DNA of 64,000 bases from Ornithinibacillus halophilus (GCF_900129485.1 NZ_FQVW01000013.1:1-64000); one strand, 5' to 3'. Positions 16,677 through 27,314 are shown, numbered from the stretch's first letter. The notes: generated by a model from the letters alone, not told the origin. Program-made: numbers and translations.

Positions 16677-17339
16677 ATGAATATATTAGTTATTGCACCA
16701 CATCCGGATGATGAGGTTCTTGGTGTTGGGGGTACTATAGCAAAACATAAAGCAAATGGTGACAATGTTTATATTTGTATCGTTACTAAGGGAATGGCTC
16801 CAATGTTTAATGAAGAATCAGTAAAACAGGTTAGAAATGAAGCCATTGAAGCCCATAAATTATTAGAAGTTGAAAATACTTTTTTCTTAGACTTCCCTGC
16901 TGTACTACTAGAAGAGGTTCCTAAATACAAATTAAACGCAGCGATAATTAAAGTTTTAGAAAGTACGAAACCCGATATTGTTTATTTACCACATAGAGGG
17001 GATATTCACCTTGATCATAAAATTGTATTTGATGCAAGTATGGTCGCTCTAAGGCCAATTGGAGGATCTAAGGTTAAGGAGATCTATTGTTATGAGACTT
17101 TGTCTGAAACAGAGTGGGATGCGCCAAATACAACCAATGCGTTTATACCAAATACATGGGTAGATATTACACAATTTATCGATATTAAGAAATCAGCGAT
17201 GTCCGTTTTTAAATCTCAGGTTTATTCATTTCCACACCCTAGATCATTGCAGTCTTTGGAAAATCTATCTAAGTATAGAGGTGCTAACATGGGCCTTAAT
17301 AATGCAGAAGCGTTTATGACTATAAGAAGGCTTGTATAA
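16677..17339 (+). CDS. PIG-L/LmbE-family deacetylase
   Basis: 220 residues. APHPDDEVLGVGG near the N-terminus supplies the zinc ligands and catalytic Asp, and HRGDIHLDH (about 105-113) the distal His. The family removes N-acetyl groups from amino sugars or related conjugates. It is followed by an ATP-grasp and a HAD gene with short spacing, so it may expose an amine that the ATP-grasp enzyme then acylates. AAGAGGTG lies 6-7 nt before the ATG at 16677; a GTG in frame at 16668 overlaps it. Confidence 0.88.
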   Translation: MNILVIAPHPDDEVLGVGGTIAKHKANGDNVYICIVTKGMAPMFNEESVKQVRNEAIEAHKLLEVENTFFLDFPAVLLEEVPKYKLNAAIIKVLESTKPDIVYLPHRGDIHLDHKIVFDASMVALRPIGGSKVKEIYCYETLSETEWDAPNTTNAFIPNTWVDITQFIDIKKSAMSVFKSQVYSFPHPRSLQSLENLSKYRGANMGLNNAEAFMTIRRLV

Positions 17340-17369
17340 AAAGTCACCTGAAGTATTGGAGGAAAAAAC

Positions 17370-18341
17370 ATGATAAATGTACTTATTACGAGTGCTGGTA
17401 GGCGAGTAGAACTTATAAAATATTTTAAAGAAGCCAGAGATAGCTTAGGCCTTAAGGGAAATGTAATTGCGGTTGATATAGATAATACGGCCCCGGCTTT
17501 ATATCATGCTGATAAGTATTTTTTAATCTCAAAAATTAATGAAAATAATTATATCTCAGATATAATTGACATTTGTAATAAAGAAAATATAGATTTGATA
17601 GTACCAACAATAGATACAGAGTTATATAAACTTGCAGAAAGTAAAGAATTTATACAATCAAGGACAGATGCCGTAGTTCATATTTCAGATAAGAAAGTTA
17701 TAGAAGTTTGTAGAGATAAATTTAATACACAGCGTTTCTTCTCTGAAAATAACTTTGGTGTTCCTAGATTGATAGACAATGATGCTTTGGTGAATAAAAA
17801 CTATGATTTCCCTCTATTTATTAAGCCGCTTAATGGCAGTTCAAGTATGAATACATTTAAAGTTAATAATGAGAATGAACTACAATTCTTCTTGGGATAT
17901 GTTCCGAACCCTATAGTCCAGGAGTTTATTGAAGGTGAAGAATACACTGTAGATGTATTTACAGATTTTTACTCAAATCCTATTACAATAGTTCCTCGAT
18001 TAAGACTTGCTACAAGAGGAGGGGAAGTTGCAAAAGGGATTGTTAAAAAAGATAAAGAGATAATAAGGGAAGTCAAAAAGTTATTGGAAGTTCTTAAGCC
18101 CATGGGACATATAACAATCCAGTGTATGAAGACTAAGGATGGCATTAAATTTATTGAGATAAATCCAAGATTTGGTGGTGGAGCTCCTATAAGTATTAAG
18201 GCAGGGGCAGATTCACCGAAGCATTTGTACAAAATACTCTTAGGGGAAAGATTAGAATATAACGAAGATTATGCAGATGACTTTTTAGGTTTAAGGTATG
18301 ATGAAGCAGTATTTTTAACCATGAGTAAGGAATTAGTATAA
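17370..18341 (+). CDS. ATP-grasp family ligase (carbamoyl-phosphate-synthase-like)
   Basis: 323 residues. An N-terminal pre-ATP-grasp Rossmann-like part (NVLITSAGRRVELIKYF), central LFIKPLNGSSS and QEFIEGEEYTVDVF, and the Mg-binding FIEINPRFGGG near 265. These enzymes join a carboxylate to an amine through an acylphosphate. The cargo is not predictable; the PIG-L deacetylase upstream and the HAD enzyme directly after suggest decoration of a sugar with an acid or amino acid. Good GGAGG site. The next gene starts at the base after the stop codon. Confidence 0.85.
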   Translation: MINVLITSAGRRVELIKYFKEARDSLGLKGNVIAVDIDNTAPALYHADKYFLISKINENNYISDIIDICNKENIDLIVPTIDTELYKLAESKEFIQSRTDAVVHISDKKVIEVCRDKFNTQRFFSENNFGVPRLIDNDALVNKNYDFPLFIKPLNGSSSMNTFKVNNENELQFFLGYVPNPIVQEFIEGEEYTVDVFTDFYSNPITIVPRLRLATRGGEVAKGIVKKDKEIIREVKKLLEVLKPMGHITIQCMKTKDGIKFIEINPRFGGGAPISIKAGADSPKHLYKILLGERLEYNEDYADDFLGLRYDEAVFLTMSKELV

Positions 18342-19025
18342 ATGATTAAAGCGGTAATATTTGATTTAGATGATACGTTAATATCAGAAAAAGAATATAT
18401 TGAAAGTGGATATCGTCATATTTCAAAAGTTCTTAGTAAAAGATTTAGTAAAGATGCGGAGACTTTATACCAATTATTACTAGAATTACTAAACATCAGT
18501 TCAAAAAATGTTTTTAATAGGCTACTGGATAGATTAGGAATTGTCTGTGTGGAAGAAGACATTGTGGAACTTGTAGAAGAGTATAGAAAACATTTTCCTG
18601 ATATACATTTTTATAATGATGTATTACCTTGTTTAGAGAAGTTAAAAAAGGAAAATATAAAAACTGGTATTATTACTGATGGCTATGCTGAATCTCAACG
18701 TCAAAAATTACAGGCTGTTAATGCAAGTGATTATATTGAGGAGATTATTGTAACAGATGAACTTGGAAGAGAGTACTGGAAACCACATCCTTTTGCCTTT
18801 GAAAAGATGAGGGAAAAGTTTAATGTTGAATTTTCTGAGATGATTTATATTGGAGATAACCCAAATAAAGACTTCTATATTAGTAAGATACTTCCTATTA
18901 AAAGTATAAGAATAGTACGAAGTAATTCTATATATATGAACGCTCCTTACTATGAGAGTGTAAAAGAGAATCATAGGATTAAATCATTGTTAAATTTAAA
19001 TTTACTTAGTATTACTGGAGAATAG
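18342..19025 (+). CDS. HAD-superfamily hydrolase
   Basis: 227 residues. Motif I is FDLDDTL (7-13), motif II IITDG, motif III the Lys in WKPHP and motif IV YIGDNPNKD. The cap is helical, as in subclass I phosphatases. The ATG directly abuts the stop of the ATP-grasp gene, so the two are probably translated together. It may be a phosphatase that prepares the sugar or acid precursor used by the neighbours; substrate unknown. Confidence 0.88.
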   Translation: MIKAVIFDLDDTLISEKEYIESGYRHISKVLSKRFSKDAETLYQLLLELLNISSKNVFNRLLDRLGIVCVEEDIVELVEEYRKHFPDIHFYNDVLPCLEKLKKENIKTGIITDGYAESQRQKLQAVNASDYIEEIIVTDELGREYWKPHPFAFEKMREKFNVEFSEMIYIGDNPNKDFYISKILPIKSIRIVRSNSIYMNAPYYESVKENHRIKSLLNLNLLSITGE

Positions 19026-19133
19026 ATTAATTAGTCTAATTTAGACTAGTGAAATTGAAGCGATTAAAAGTCTCTAATTCTAAAAAACCGTTAATTTTAG
19101 TTTATAGAAATATCTTAGACAAGGAGAAAATAC

Positions 19134-20303
19134 ATGGAAGTGCTGTATAAGATCCTATTTTTTATAAGTGCATTTATCATTATTTGGGCAATGGTTGGAT
19201 ACCCAATATCTATAAAGATAATTGGTAGATTATATAAGAAGAATCGAGAGCTTAAAAAAGATTATTCTCATCAACCTACAGTAACTGTTATGGTTGTTGC
19301 TCATAATGAAGAAAAAGTGATATTAGGAAAACTTAATAATATTATAAAACTAGATTATCCTCAACACAAAATAGAGTTTTTGATTACCTCTGATAATAGT
19401 ACTGATAAAACAAATGATATCGTAACAGAATTTATTAATGAAAATAAACATTTAAATATTCGACTTTATGAAGTTAAGGCTCGTAAAGGAAAGACCAATG
19501 CACAGAATGAAGCGAGCAGAACCGTTACAACGGATTTTATAGTCATGACTGATGCCAATTCTATGATGGACAAAGATTCAGTTAAAGAGCTTATGGCAGC
19601 TTTTTCAGCTGACGATATTGCATATGTTACTGGTAGATTATCTTTCGTAAATAAAGAGGCTAGTGATATAAGTGGTGCTCAATCAAGTTATTGGGATAGT
19701 GATGTTGCTATACGTGAAATAGAAGGGAGAATTCAAACCATTACAGCAGGTAATGGAGCCTTATACGCGTGTAGGACTAAAGAATATTATGAATTTAATC
19801 CAATTCAAAGTCATGATACTGCAATGCCTTTATTTTATGCGCTGCAGGGTAAAAGAGCGATAGCAAACCATGATGCAAAAGTATATGAGAAGGCTGGCGA
19901 AGTAGTAGAAGATGAATTTGGCAGAAAGGTACGTATGAATAGGTTGATTTTAAACCACATTCTTCCAGATCTTAAGATTCTCAATGTATTTAAGTATAAG
20001 TGGTTCACCTTTTTTTACTTAGGCCACAGAACAAGTAGATATTTACTTTGGTTTTCACACTTTATCTTGTTATTATCTAATGCTTTTCTTGTAACAGGTT
20101 CTTGGTTCTATGCATTAATGTTTATTAGTCAGATATTGTTTTATGGTCTTGCTATAATCAAACTAATAACAAAAACTAGTAATAAATATATAACCTTAAT
20201 TTATTATTATTGTGTAACAGTATTCGCTCAATGGGTTGGAGTACGAAATATTTTAACAGGGAAAGCCAAACCATTTTGGGAAAAAGCTGAAAGCACTAGG
20301 TAG
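19134..20303 (+). CDS. Membrane glycosyltransferase, GT2 family (polymerising or processive type)
   Basis: 389 residues. One N-terminal TM (about 5-27), a GT-A domain with VMVVAHNEE (about 53), SDNSTD and MTDANS (metal-binding DxD-like), then three or four C-terminal membrane segments (about 300-375). The layout resembles IcaA/hyaluronan-synthase-like GT2 enzymes rather than simple soluble transferases. It probably adds a sugar at the membrane to the lipid-linked unit. A good AAGGAG site lies 8 nt before the ATG. The preceding 108 bp show no gene. Confidence 0.82.
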   Translation: MEVLYKILFFISAFIIIWAMVGYPISIKIIGRLYKKNRELKKDYSHQPTVTVMVVAHNEEKVILGKLNNIIKLDYPQHKIEFLITSDNSTDKTNDIVTEFINENKHLNIRLYEVKARKGKTNAQNEASRTVTTDFIVMTDANSMMDKDSVKELMAAFSADDIAYVTGRLSFVNKEASDISGAQSSYWDSDVAIREIEGRIQTITAGNGALYACRTKEYYEFNPIQSHDTAMPLFYALQGKRAIANHDAKVYEKAGEVVEDEFGRKVRMNRLILNHILPDLKILNVFKYKWFTFFYLGHRTSRYLLWFSHFILLLSNAFLVTGSWFYALMFISQILFYGLAIIKLITKTSNKYITLIYYYCVTVFAQWVGVRNILTGKAKPFWEKAESTR

Positions 20304-20438
20304 TATTTAGTACCAATATCAATATTTAAACTTGAAACGTTATTTTTTAGCATATAGATTTGAGTTAGCGTATCATTTTCGGGAGGTACTAGAAAAAAAT
20401 AATCAGAGATAAAGATAGAAAGTACGCAGGTGGATTAT

Positions 20439-21356
20439 ATGAAAAATATTATCGTAAGAATGCGAGGCGGATTAGGGAATCAACTTTTTATTTACGCTTA
20501 TGCACGTGCTATTCAAGAAAGAAATAAAAATGCGAAAATTCTCCTTGATTTAAGAGGTTATAAGAAGTTTAAATTACGTAGTTTTGATTTATCGTTTTTT
20601 TCACTAAACTCATACGTAGGTAATTTTAAAACAAGTGATATTTCGAATTTAGGTAATATTATTTATACATGTACTAGAAAGTTATATCAAGTATTATTTT
20701 ATATAAATAGAGAAGTGTTTAAAAAAAATAATAAGTTATTAAACTTACCTTTTTTTAAGTTTGGCTTCTTATACAATGGGAATGACTATATGGGGTTATC
20801 TACCATTCCGGATAAAAAAAATGTTTATGTATTTGGTTATTATCAAGACAAAAAGTATGTTGATACTGTGCGTTCTGAAATAGTAAAGGAGTTGAGGCTT
20901 AAACCAAAGTTGAGTAAGAAAGCGAACGAATTTAAAAATCAAATAAATAGTAGTACTAATTCGATTGCTGTTAGCATCCGATGTGGTGATGATTATAAAA
21001 AGCTAGGGTGGCCATTATGTTCTATAAAATACTATAAAAAAGGAATAGAATATATACAAAATAAAATTCCAAACGCTGATATATATATATATTCGGATGA
21101 GATAGAAACTGTAAAGAAATCCTTTGGTTTTACTGACAACGTAACATATATCGAAGGCTGTTCTGGCTACGAATCACTATATTTAATGTCTTTATCTAAC
21201 CATTTTGTTATTGCGAACAGTAGTTTTTCATGGTGGGGAGCCTATCTATCTCAAAACAAAAATAAAATTGTAGTTGCACCAACATTCTGGTATAGAAATA
21301 AAAAAACTAAAGATACGGGCCTGTATTCTGGTCAAATGGTACTAATTGATAATTAA
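20439..21356 (+). CDS. Alpha-1,2-fucosyltransferase-like glycosyltransferase (GT11)
   Basis: 305 residues. GT11 signatures are clear: RMRGGLGNQLFIYAYARA at the N-terminus, SIRCGDDY (motif usually HxRxGDY) in the middle, and NSSFSWWGAYL near the C-terminus. Known members transfer fucose from GDP-fucose. No gmd or fcl gene is in this locus, so the donor must come from elsewhere or the specificity differs. The ATG at 20439 is preferred over an upstream GTG (20430). A poly-A run is present inside the gene, where sequencing error would matter. Confidence 0.85.
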   Translation: MKNIIVRMRGGLGNQLFIYAYARAIQERNKNAKILLDLRGYKKFKLRSFDLSFFSLNSYVGNFKTSDISNLGNIIYTCTRKLYQVLFYINREVFKKNNKLLNLPFFKFGFLYNGNDYMGLSTIPDKKNVYVFGYYQDKKYVDTVRSEIVKELRLKPKLSKKANEFKNQINSSTNSIAVSIRCGDDYKKLGWPLCSIKYYKKGIEYIQNKIPNADIYIYSDEIETVKKSFGFTDNVTYIEGCSGYESLYLMSLSNHFVIANSSFSWWGAYLSQNKNKIVVAPTFWYRNKKTKDTGLYSGQMVLIDN

Positions 21357-21376
21357 AATTAGATGAGGTTATATTG

Positions 21377-22222
21377 ATGAAAATAAGTATAGGAGTTGTT
21401 TTATATTATCCAAGTATTACTGAGGTAAATAGGGTAATAAACTTTTCGAAGACATTTAGTGATGTATATGTGTATGATAATACTCCGGAAACAAGTCATG
21501 AAGAGTATTTTAATACTCCCGGAATTCATTATTATTTTAATGCTAGTAATGATGGTCTATCAGTTGCATTAAACAATATTTGTAAAAATGCAATTAATCA
21601 TGGTTACAACTTTATTATTACAATGGATCAAGATAGTATCATAAGTAATGAAAGCTTGTTTTCCATACAAGAATTTATTAAAAATAATGATATGGAAAAA
21701 GTTGGTATTGTAGCACCTGCAATTATTTATGATCATAACAGAGTGAAAGAACAGCCGCTTTTTGAAAGAGGGTTTGAATATATTGAATGGACAATTACAT
21801 CTGGAAGTGCTGTAAATTTAGATGTATATAAGAAAACAAGTGGATTTGATGAAAATTATTTTATTGATAGATTGGATTATGATTATTGCATATTATTACA
21901 GAAATTAAATTATTACATTATACAGTTAAAGGGTGTTTATCTATATCAAAGTCTTGGGGAGCAAAAGAAGGGTATTTTAAAAAACTACTCTACACATAAT
22001 CCGCTTAGGCATTATTATATGTTCAGGAATAGATTGTATTTTTATTTTAAAAAGCAAAATATTACTTTTTACAGGTTAAGTAAATTGATTCTTGCAGCAA
22101 GTAAACATTTATTGCAAATTATTTTTATAGAAGAGGATAAAGCAAAAAAAATCAGGATGATAATGGAATCCTTTAAAGACTTTATTAATGGGAAAATGGG
22201 GAAGTATATAGGTAAATATTAA
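21377..22222 (+). CDS. Glycosyltransferase GT2, rhamnosyltransferase-like
   Basis: 281 residues. N-terminal IGVVLYYP, YDNTPE, NDGLSVALN and TMDQDS (the DxD site) match the RfbF/WbbL-type rhamnosyltransferases. The match fits the complete dTDP-rhamnose gene set at 26.4-29.8 kb. Cytoplasmic, acting on the lipid-linked repeat unit. ATG at 21377 preferred (GAGG upstream); the TTG at 21374 is an in-frame alternative. Confidence 0.85.
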   Translation: MKISIGVVLYYPSITEVNRVINFSKTFSDVYVYDNTPETSHEEYFNTPGIHYYFNASNDGLSVALNNICKNAINHGYNFIITMDQDSIISNESLFSIQEFIKNNDMEKVGIVAPAIIYDHNRVKEQPLFERGFEYIEWTITSGSAVNLDVYKKTSGFDENYFIDRLDYDYCILLQKLNYYIIQLKGVYLYQSLGEQKKGILKNYSTHNPLRHYYMFRNRLYFYFKKQNITFYRLSKLILAASKHLLQIIFIEEDKAKKIRMIMESFKDFINGKMGKYIGKY

Positions 22223-22320
22223 TATTAATTTTACGAATGCTATGTATAACAAACCTATAAAATCAGTCATGAATAAAATAAATATTACTCTAATGAAACT
22301 TTGACTAAAAGGAGTAAGTT

Positions 22321-23631
22321 ATGGCCTTTCTATTATTTTTAACATGCTTAGTAATACTTATAATTGGAGGGATTACAGAGAAGAAAATCTATAGCCCTAT
22401 TATTCTGTTTAGTGCTTTATGGGCAATTATTCTTTTCTTTGCACAGTTTGAATTGTTCGGCCTTACTGGAACCTCATATTATACATTTTTAATTATATTT
22501 ATTGGATTAATATCTTACTTTGGGGGATATTACTTTTTTAGATTTATAAAACCTGTCAAAAGTGTAAACTATAGTTCGGATATTTATATAGAAAAGGAAT
22601 GGAATTTCATATTAAAAATTCTAATACTAATCTCTTTATCAGTATTAGTTATTACTTCTATTAGTTCCATAACACTTATGATTCAAGGATATTCAATAAG
22701 TGATATCAGATATATTATGGGGATGGGTAGATTTGATTCAGGTATTATAAATATTTTATATGCATATATTACAAAGCCTGTCACAATGCTTATGATACCA
22801 ATTTCGGCATATTACTTCTTTGGTCCTCAAAGAAATATAAAAATTATGTTATTAACCATCAGCCTAGTTATGCTGAATGTGTTAACAGACGGTGGTAGAT
22901 TTATATTACTTTATTTACTAATTAATTTTTGTTTAACATTATTAATTTTTAAAGGGAAGAGAAAGTTTAGGTATAAACTTAGAACTAAAGCTACTTTTTA
23001 TCTGACATTCTTTATTAGTATTGCTTTTATTATTTATGTAACTACAATAAGAGGTTCCTCTATTTCTGAAACGCTCTATATGTATACTGTGGGAGCAATT
23101 TCACATCTTAGTTACAGATTAGATGTAATTGATAATATAAATATCTACACTTACGGGTTTTCTTCATTATTGGGGTTTATACGACCAGGTTTTATTATTT
23201 TTGAAAAACTGGGTTACCCTCTTCCGGGTCTAGTTAATAATGCCGAACGATTAAATATGGAGTTAGAAGAAGCTGTATTAATTGGAGATGGAGTTAGATT
23301 TAATGCATTTACGACGTTGTTTTATAATTTTTATATAGATTTAGGTTTAATAGGAGTTTTTCTTGGTTCTTTTCTTTTTGGAGTGATTTCCTATATAACT
23401 TATAGGAACTTTATGATAAGAATGAATTTATTAAACTTTACTATCTATTTGTTAATAGCTCAATCGTTATTAACTTCTATGGTTCGCTTTCAGTTTTCCA
23501 AATTTAGCTTCGCTCTTTGTTTTATATATATAATACTAATAACCATACAAGTACGAGTAAAAAAGCAAGCTAAAACTAATATGTTTAAAAATAATCAAAG
23601 GTTGGTAGGAGTCTATCGTATAAAGGACTAA
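22321..23631 (+). CDS. Oligosaccharide repeat-unit polymerase (Wzy-like)
   Basis: 436 residues with about 11-12 hydrophobic segments and a large hydrophilic loop near 250-330 containing arginines and an R-P-G. This is the usual appearance of Wzy/O-antigen polymerase proteins, which link undecaprenyl-linked units on the outer membrane face. The sequence is poorly conserved, as expected for a polymerase specific to one repeat unit. AAAGGAG lies 7 nt before the ATG. Very AT-rich. Confidence 0.85.
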   Translation: MAFLLFLTCLVILIIGGITEKKIYSPIILFSALWAIILFFAQFELFGLTGTSYYTFLIIFIGLISYFGGYYFFRFIKPVKSVNYSSDIYIEKEWNFILKILILISLSVLVITSISSITLMIQGYSISDIRYIMGMGRFDSGIINILYAYITKPVTMLMIPISAYYFFGPQRNIKIMLLTISLVMLNVLTDGGRFILLYLLINFCLTLLIFKGKRKFRYKLRTKATFYLTFFISIAFIIYVTTIRGSSISETLYMYTVGAISHLSYRLDVIDNINIYTYGFSSLLGFIRPGFIIFEKLGYPLPGLVNNAERLNMELEEAVLIGDGVRFNAFTTLFYNFYIDLGLIGVFLGSFLFGVISYITYRNFMIRMNLLNFTIYLLIAQSLLTSMVRFQFSKFSFALCFIYIILITIQVRVKKQAKTNMFKNNQRLVGVYRIKD

Positions 23632-23977
23632 TAAATACTAGAAATCATGATAGTAGAGAATCGAACTTGTACAATATTAACTTAACAAGGCTAGGCTGTT
23701 TAACTGTTAGATTCTAAGATTGTGAAAAATCTAAAACATACCAGTTGATATTTACTATATGAAAAATATAAGAATAAAAATCAAGGTCGTAGATATATTA
23801 AAGGATTTATTATACTTACCACATGAAATGGAATTGAGAGGGCAACATCACTTTGTTAGGATTAATTGATTTAATTGATCTTTTGCCCCAAAAAAAGATC
23901 ATAAAGTTTACCAAGAGATTAAGTTTTATAATTTCCCAAATAACTTATATTTTTTGTTTAAAGAGTAGGAGATACAC
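23632..23977. other. 346-bp AT-rich gap, possible gene remnant
   Basis: No supported gene. A 36-codon frame starts at 23759 without a ribosome binding site, and another short frame continues afterwards, so a decayed gene is possible. It separates the polymerase from the next glycosyltransferase. Confidence 0.4.
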
Positions 23978-25033
23978 ATGATAAATAAAAATTCAAAGAT
24001 ATACATTGTGATACCGCAAAATTTTGTTACTGGAGGTACTGAAAGTCTTCATCAGCTTGCTTATGAGTTAAAAAAGTTACATCCGTTAGTATATATTTAT
24101 TATATTAATTCGGGAAATGCTACTACACAAATGAAATTTCAAAAATACAGTATACCAGTTACTAATGAAATTCTGGATAGTAGCGAAAATTGGTTAATAG
24201 TATCTGAAACAAACTCAGAATATGTAAATAAATTTACTAATATCAATAAATGTATTTGGTGGCTTTCTTTAGATTATTATATAAGACAGTTACCAAAAAA
24301 TTTCCCATATTATTTTTGTGAAAATCATAAAATACCACTAATATTTAAGCCAATAATCAGTAAGATTCTTCAGTTAACAGGGAAGATTAAAAAAGACATT
24401 TATTTATTTGAGGATAGGAATAAGGTTTTTCATTTGTACAATTGTGAGTATATAAGACTATATTTAAAAGAACAAGGTGTTAATGACAGGAATATGCTTT
24501 ATCTATGTGGACCAATTAGTGATGATTATTTTAGTAGAAGAATGAAAGAAAAGAAAAATATTATTGCATATAATCCTGCAAAGGGTATTGAGTATACAAA
24601 TAAGGTTATTACTGCAGTTAAAAAAGAAGGGTTAAATTTAGAATTTGTTCCAATTAAAGATTTGGACTTAAATGGGGTAATAAATTTATTATCTGAAGCA
24701 AAGCTTTACATTGATTTCGGTTATTTTCCAGGACCAGAAAGAATACCACGAGAAGCAGTTATATCGAATGTTAATATAATTACTTCAACCTCAGGAAGTG
24801 CAAAAAACAAAATAGATGTTCCGATACCTGAAGATTGTAAATTTAATTTGCTAGATTTAGATAATAATATGAATGCAATTATTAATAAGATAAAAGACCT
24901 TATATATAATTACGAAGAGAATGTAAGCCTATATGATGATTATCGCTCAAAGGTGATTAAACAAAAAGAAGTATTTCATGATAATATTAAGTATTTATTA
25001 AACATTTTTAAGGATAAGATTAATCATGATTAA
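23978..25033 (+). CDS. Putative GT4-like glycosyltransferase
   Basis: 351 residues. IVIPQNFVTGGTESLHQLA at the N-terminus resembles the GGTE acceptor loop of GT-B enzymes. GPERIPREAVISN near residue 255 resembles the E-x7-E donor site (G-P-E-R-x-x-R-E-A). Overall similarity to a named family is weak, and I cannot assign a sugar. AGGAG lies 8 nt before the ATG. The flippase gene starts 36 bp downstream. Confidence 0.7.
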   Translation: MINKNSKIYIVIPQNFVTGGTESLHQLAYELKKLHPLVYIYYINSGNATTQMKFQKYSIPVTNEILDSSENWLIVSETNSEYVNKFTNINKCIWWLSLDYYIRQLPKNFPYYFCENHKIPLIFKPIISKILQLTGKIKKDIYLFEDRNKVFHLYNCEYIRLYLKEQGVNDRNMLYLCGPISDDYFSRRMKEKKNIIAYNPAKGIEYTNKVITAVKKEGLNLEFVPIKDLDLNGVINLLSEAKLYIDFGYFPGPERIPREAVISNVNIITSTSGSAKNKIDVPIPEDCKFNLLDLDNNMNAIINKIKDLIYNYEENVSLYDDYRSKVIKQKEVFHDNIKYLLNIFKDKINHD

Positions 25034-25069
25034 AAAGGAATTACTAAACGCATATGCGGAGTTAGTAAT

Positions 25070-26356
25070 ATGTTGACCCTAATTCGAAAATTAATTAAAA
25101 ATAAATTTATAAAAAACGTAACAATTATTGCGAGTGGAACAGCTTTGGCACAAGTAATTGCATTTGCTAGTATTCCCTTTATCACAAGAATATATGGACC
25201 AGAGGCTTTCGGGATTTTAGGTACTTTTACCTCAATTTCTAGTTTTGTTTTACCAATAGCTGCACTAACATATCCAATTGCGATAGTAATACCAAAATCT
25301 GATATAGAGGCAAAAGATATTATGAGGTTATCTCTCATAGTTTGCTTGTTGATAGGATTATTAAGTGTAGCGCTAATATTAATATTTTCTGATACTCTAC
25401 TTCACTTATTGAATCTCGAAGTACTAGGTTCTTATTTATATTTAATCCCAGTTGCTATCGTAGTGGCAGGCGGATTTCAAGTTATTGAGCAATGGATAAT
25501 TAGAACTCAAGAATTTAAAGTGAGTGCCAAAACGGCTATTTACCAGGCATTGATTATGAATTCTTCAAAAATAGGCATAGGCCTTTATTATCCACTATCT
25601 GTAACTTTGATCGTAATACAGACTTTTGCTTATGCCATTCGCGGATTATTAATGATATCTTTATCTGATAAGTCTATTATAAAAAAACAAGGATCTTTTA
25701 ACTTTAAAAAAATGCTCAAAGTTGCATGCAGATATAGAGATTTCCCTTTATATAGATCTCCGCAGATTTTTGTAAATTCTGCTTCAGTGGCACTCCCGAC
25801 TATTTTACTTACTGCATTTTTTGGACCTAGCGCAGCCGGATATTTTACATTGGGTAGACAAGTTTTAAATACACCTGTTACATTGTTAGGGAAAGCTGTA
25901 CAAGATGTATTTTATCCCAAGATTATTGAAGTATCCAATGATAATAAGAGTATAAAAAATATTATTTTAAAGGCTGTTTTAGGTTTATTTTCTTTAGGTG
26001 CACTGCCTTTTGGGATACTAATTATTTTTGGACCTAATATATTTTCATTTATCTTTGGATATGAATGGTATACAGCGGGGGTATATGCAAGATGGATTTC
26101 ATTATTTTCATTGTTTATGTTAATAACAAGGCCAGTAATTGCAGCTATTCCAGTACTAAATATGCAAAGACAATTCTTATTTTATGAAATTGTAAGTGCA
26201 ATAATTAAATTAAGTGCATTATTTATTGGAGTATATTATTTTAATAGTGATATATATGCTGTTGCTTTTTATTCTTTAAGTGCAATGTTCTTATATATTA
26301 TCTTGACTGCTTATGTGTTAGTAATAGCAAAAGATATAAGTAGGTATAGAAGATAG
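25070..26356 (+). CDS. Oligosaccharide flippase (Wzx, MATE/MVF superfamily)
   Basis: 428 residues with about 12 membrane segments. N-terminal [20 protein letters not shown] followed by [10 protein letters not shown] is the standard start of Wzx-type exporters. It should flip the undecaprenyl-linked repeat unit outward, before the Wzy polymerase joins units. GGAG lies 9 nt before the ATG. Confidence 0.92.
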   Translation: MLTLIRKLIKNKFIKNVTIIASGTALAQVIAFASIPFITRIYGPEAFGILGTFTSISSFVLPIAALTYPIAIVIPKSDIEAKDIMRLSLIVCLLIGLLSVALILIFSDTLLHLLNLEVLGSYLYLIPVAIVVAGGFQVIEQWIIRTQEFKVSAKTAIYQALIMNSSKIGIGLYYPLSVTLIVIQTFAYAIRGLLMISLSDKSIIKKQGSFNFKKMLKVACRYRDFPLYRSPQIFVNSASVALPTILLTAFFGPSAAGYFTLGRQVLNTPVTLLGKAVQDVFYPKIIEVSNDNKSIKNIILKAVLGLFSLGALPFGILIIFGPNIFSFIFGYEWYTAGVYARWISLFSLFMLITRPVIAAIPVLNMQRQFLFYEIVSAIIKLSALFIGVYYFNSDIYAVAFYSLSAMFLYIILTAYVLVIAKDISRYRR

Positions 26357-26415
26357 GTGTTCCAAATTTATATCAAATTAGCACATTATTCAATAATATT
26401 TGGAGGTTTTGTAAA

Positions 26416-27294
26416 ATGAAAGGAATTATATTAGCAGGTGGAAGTGGTACACGGCTATACCCATTAACAATGGTAACGAGTAAACAACTGCTCCCAATAT
26501 ATGATAAACCAATGATTTATTACCCTTTATCAACGTTAATGCTTGCTGGAATTAAAGATATATTAATTATTTCAACTCCTGAAGATACGCCACGTTTTGA
26601 GTCATTACTAGGGGATGGAACACAATTTGGTATAAATCTTGAGTACAAAGTACAGCCGAGCCCAGATGGATTAGCTCAGGCTTTTTTAATTGGGGAAGAT
26701 TTTATTGGTAATGACTCTGTTGCTATGATTCTAGGTGATAATATCTATTATGGTAGTGGCATGAGAAAAATACTGAAACGCGCAGCAAATAAAGAAACAG
26801 GTGCTACAGTATTTGGTTATCATGTACAAGACCCAGGGCGCTTCGGAGTAGTAGAGTTTGATAAGAACGGAAAGGTAATTAGTGTTGAAGAAAAACCTGA
26901 AGAACCAAAATCTAATTATGCAATAACCGGATTGTATTTCTATGACAATCGTGTTGTAGAAATTGCTAAGAATGTTATGCCATCGACACGAGGCGAGCTT
27001 GAAATAACTTCTATTAACGAAGCTTATTTAAAACTGGGAGAATTAGAAGTAGAGTTATTAGGACGTGGGTTTACTTGGTTGGATACTGGAACACATCAAA
27101 GTTTAGTAGAAGCAACAAATTTTGTGAAAACAGTTGAAGAGCATCAAGGAATAAAAATTGCTGCTCCTGAAGAGATTGCTTATATAAATAGTTGGATTAC
27201 AAAAGAACAATTGTGGGATTGTGGAGAGAGGCTTAGTAAAACAGGATATGGCCAATATTTAATGAAAGTAGCTAATGGACAGATCCAATACTAA
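26416..27294 (+). CDS. rmlA: Glucose-1-phosphate thymidylyltransferase
   Basis: 292 residues, family length. [28 protein letters not shown] and LGDNIYYG are diagnostic for RmlA. It makes dTDP-glucose, the first step to dTDP-L-rhamnose. TGGAGG ribosome binding site. It leads the complete set rmlA-rmlC-rmlD-rmlB. Confidence 0.97.
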   Translation: MKGIILAGGSGTRLYPLTMVTSKQLLPIYDKPMIYYPLSTLMLAGIKDILIISTPEDTPRFESLLGDGTQFGINLEYKVQPSPDGLAQAFLIGEDFIGNDSVAMILGDNIYYGSGMRKILKRAANKETGATVFGYHVQDPGRFGVVEFDKNGKVISVEEKPEEPKSNYAITGLYFYDNRVVEIAKNVMPSTRGELEITSINEAYLKLGELEVELLGRGFTWLDTGTHQSLVEATNFVKTVEEHQGIKIAAPEEIAYINSWITKEQLWDCGERLSKTGYGQYLMKVANGQIQY

Positions 27295-27314
27295 TTGAAA
27301 GAAGTGAAATAGAA

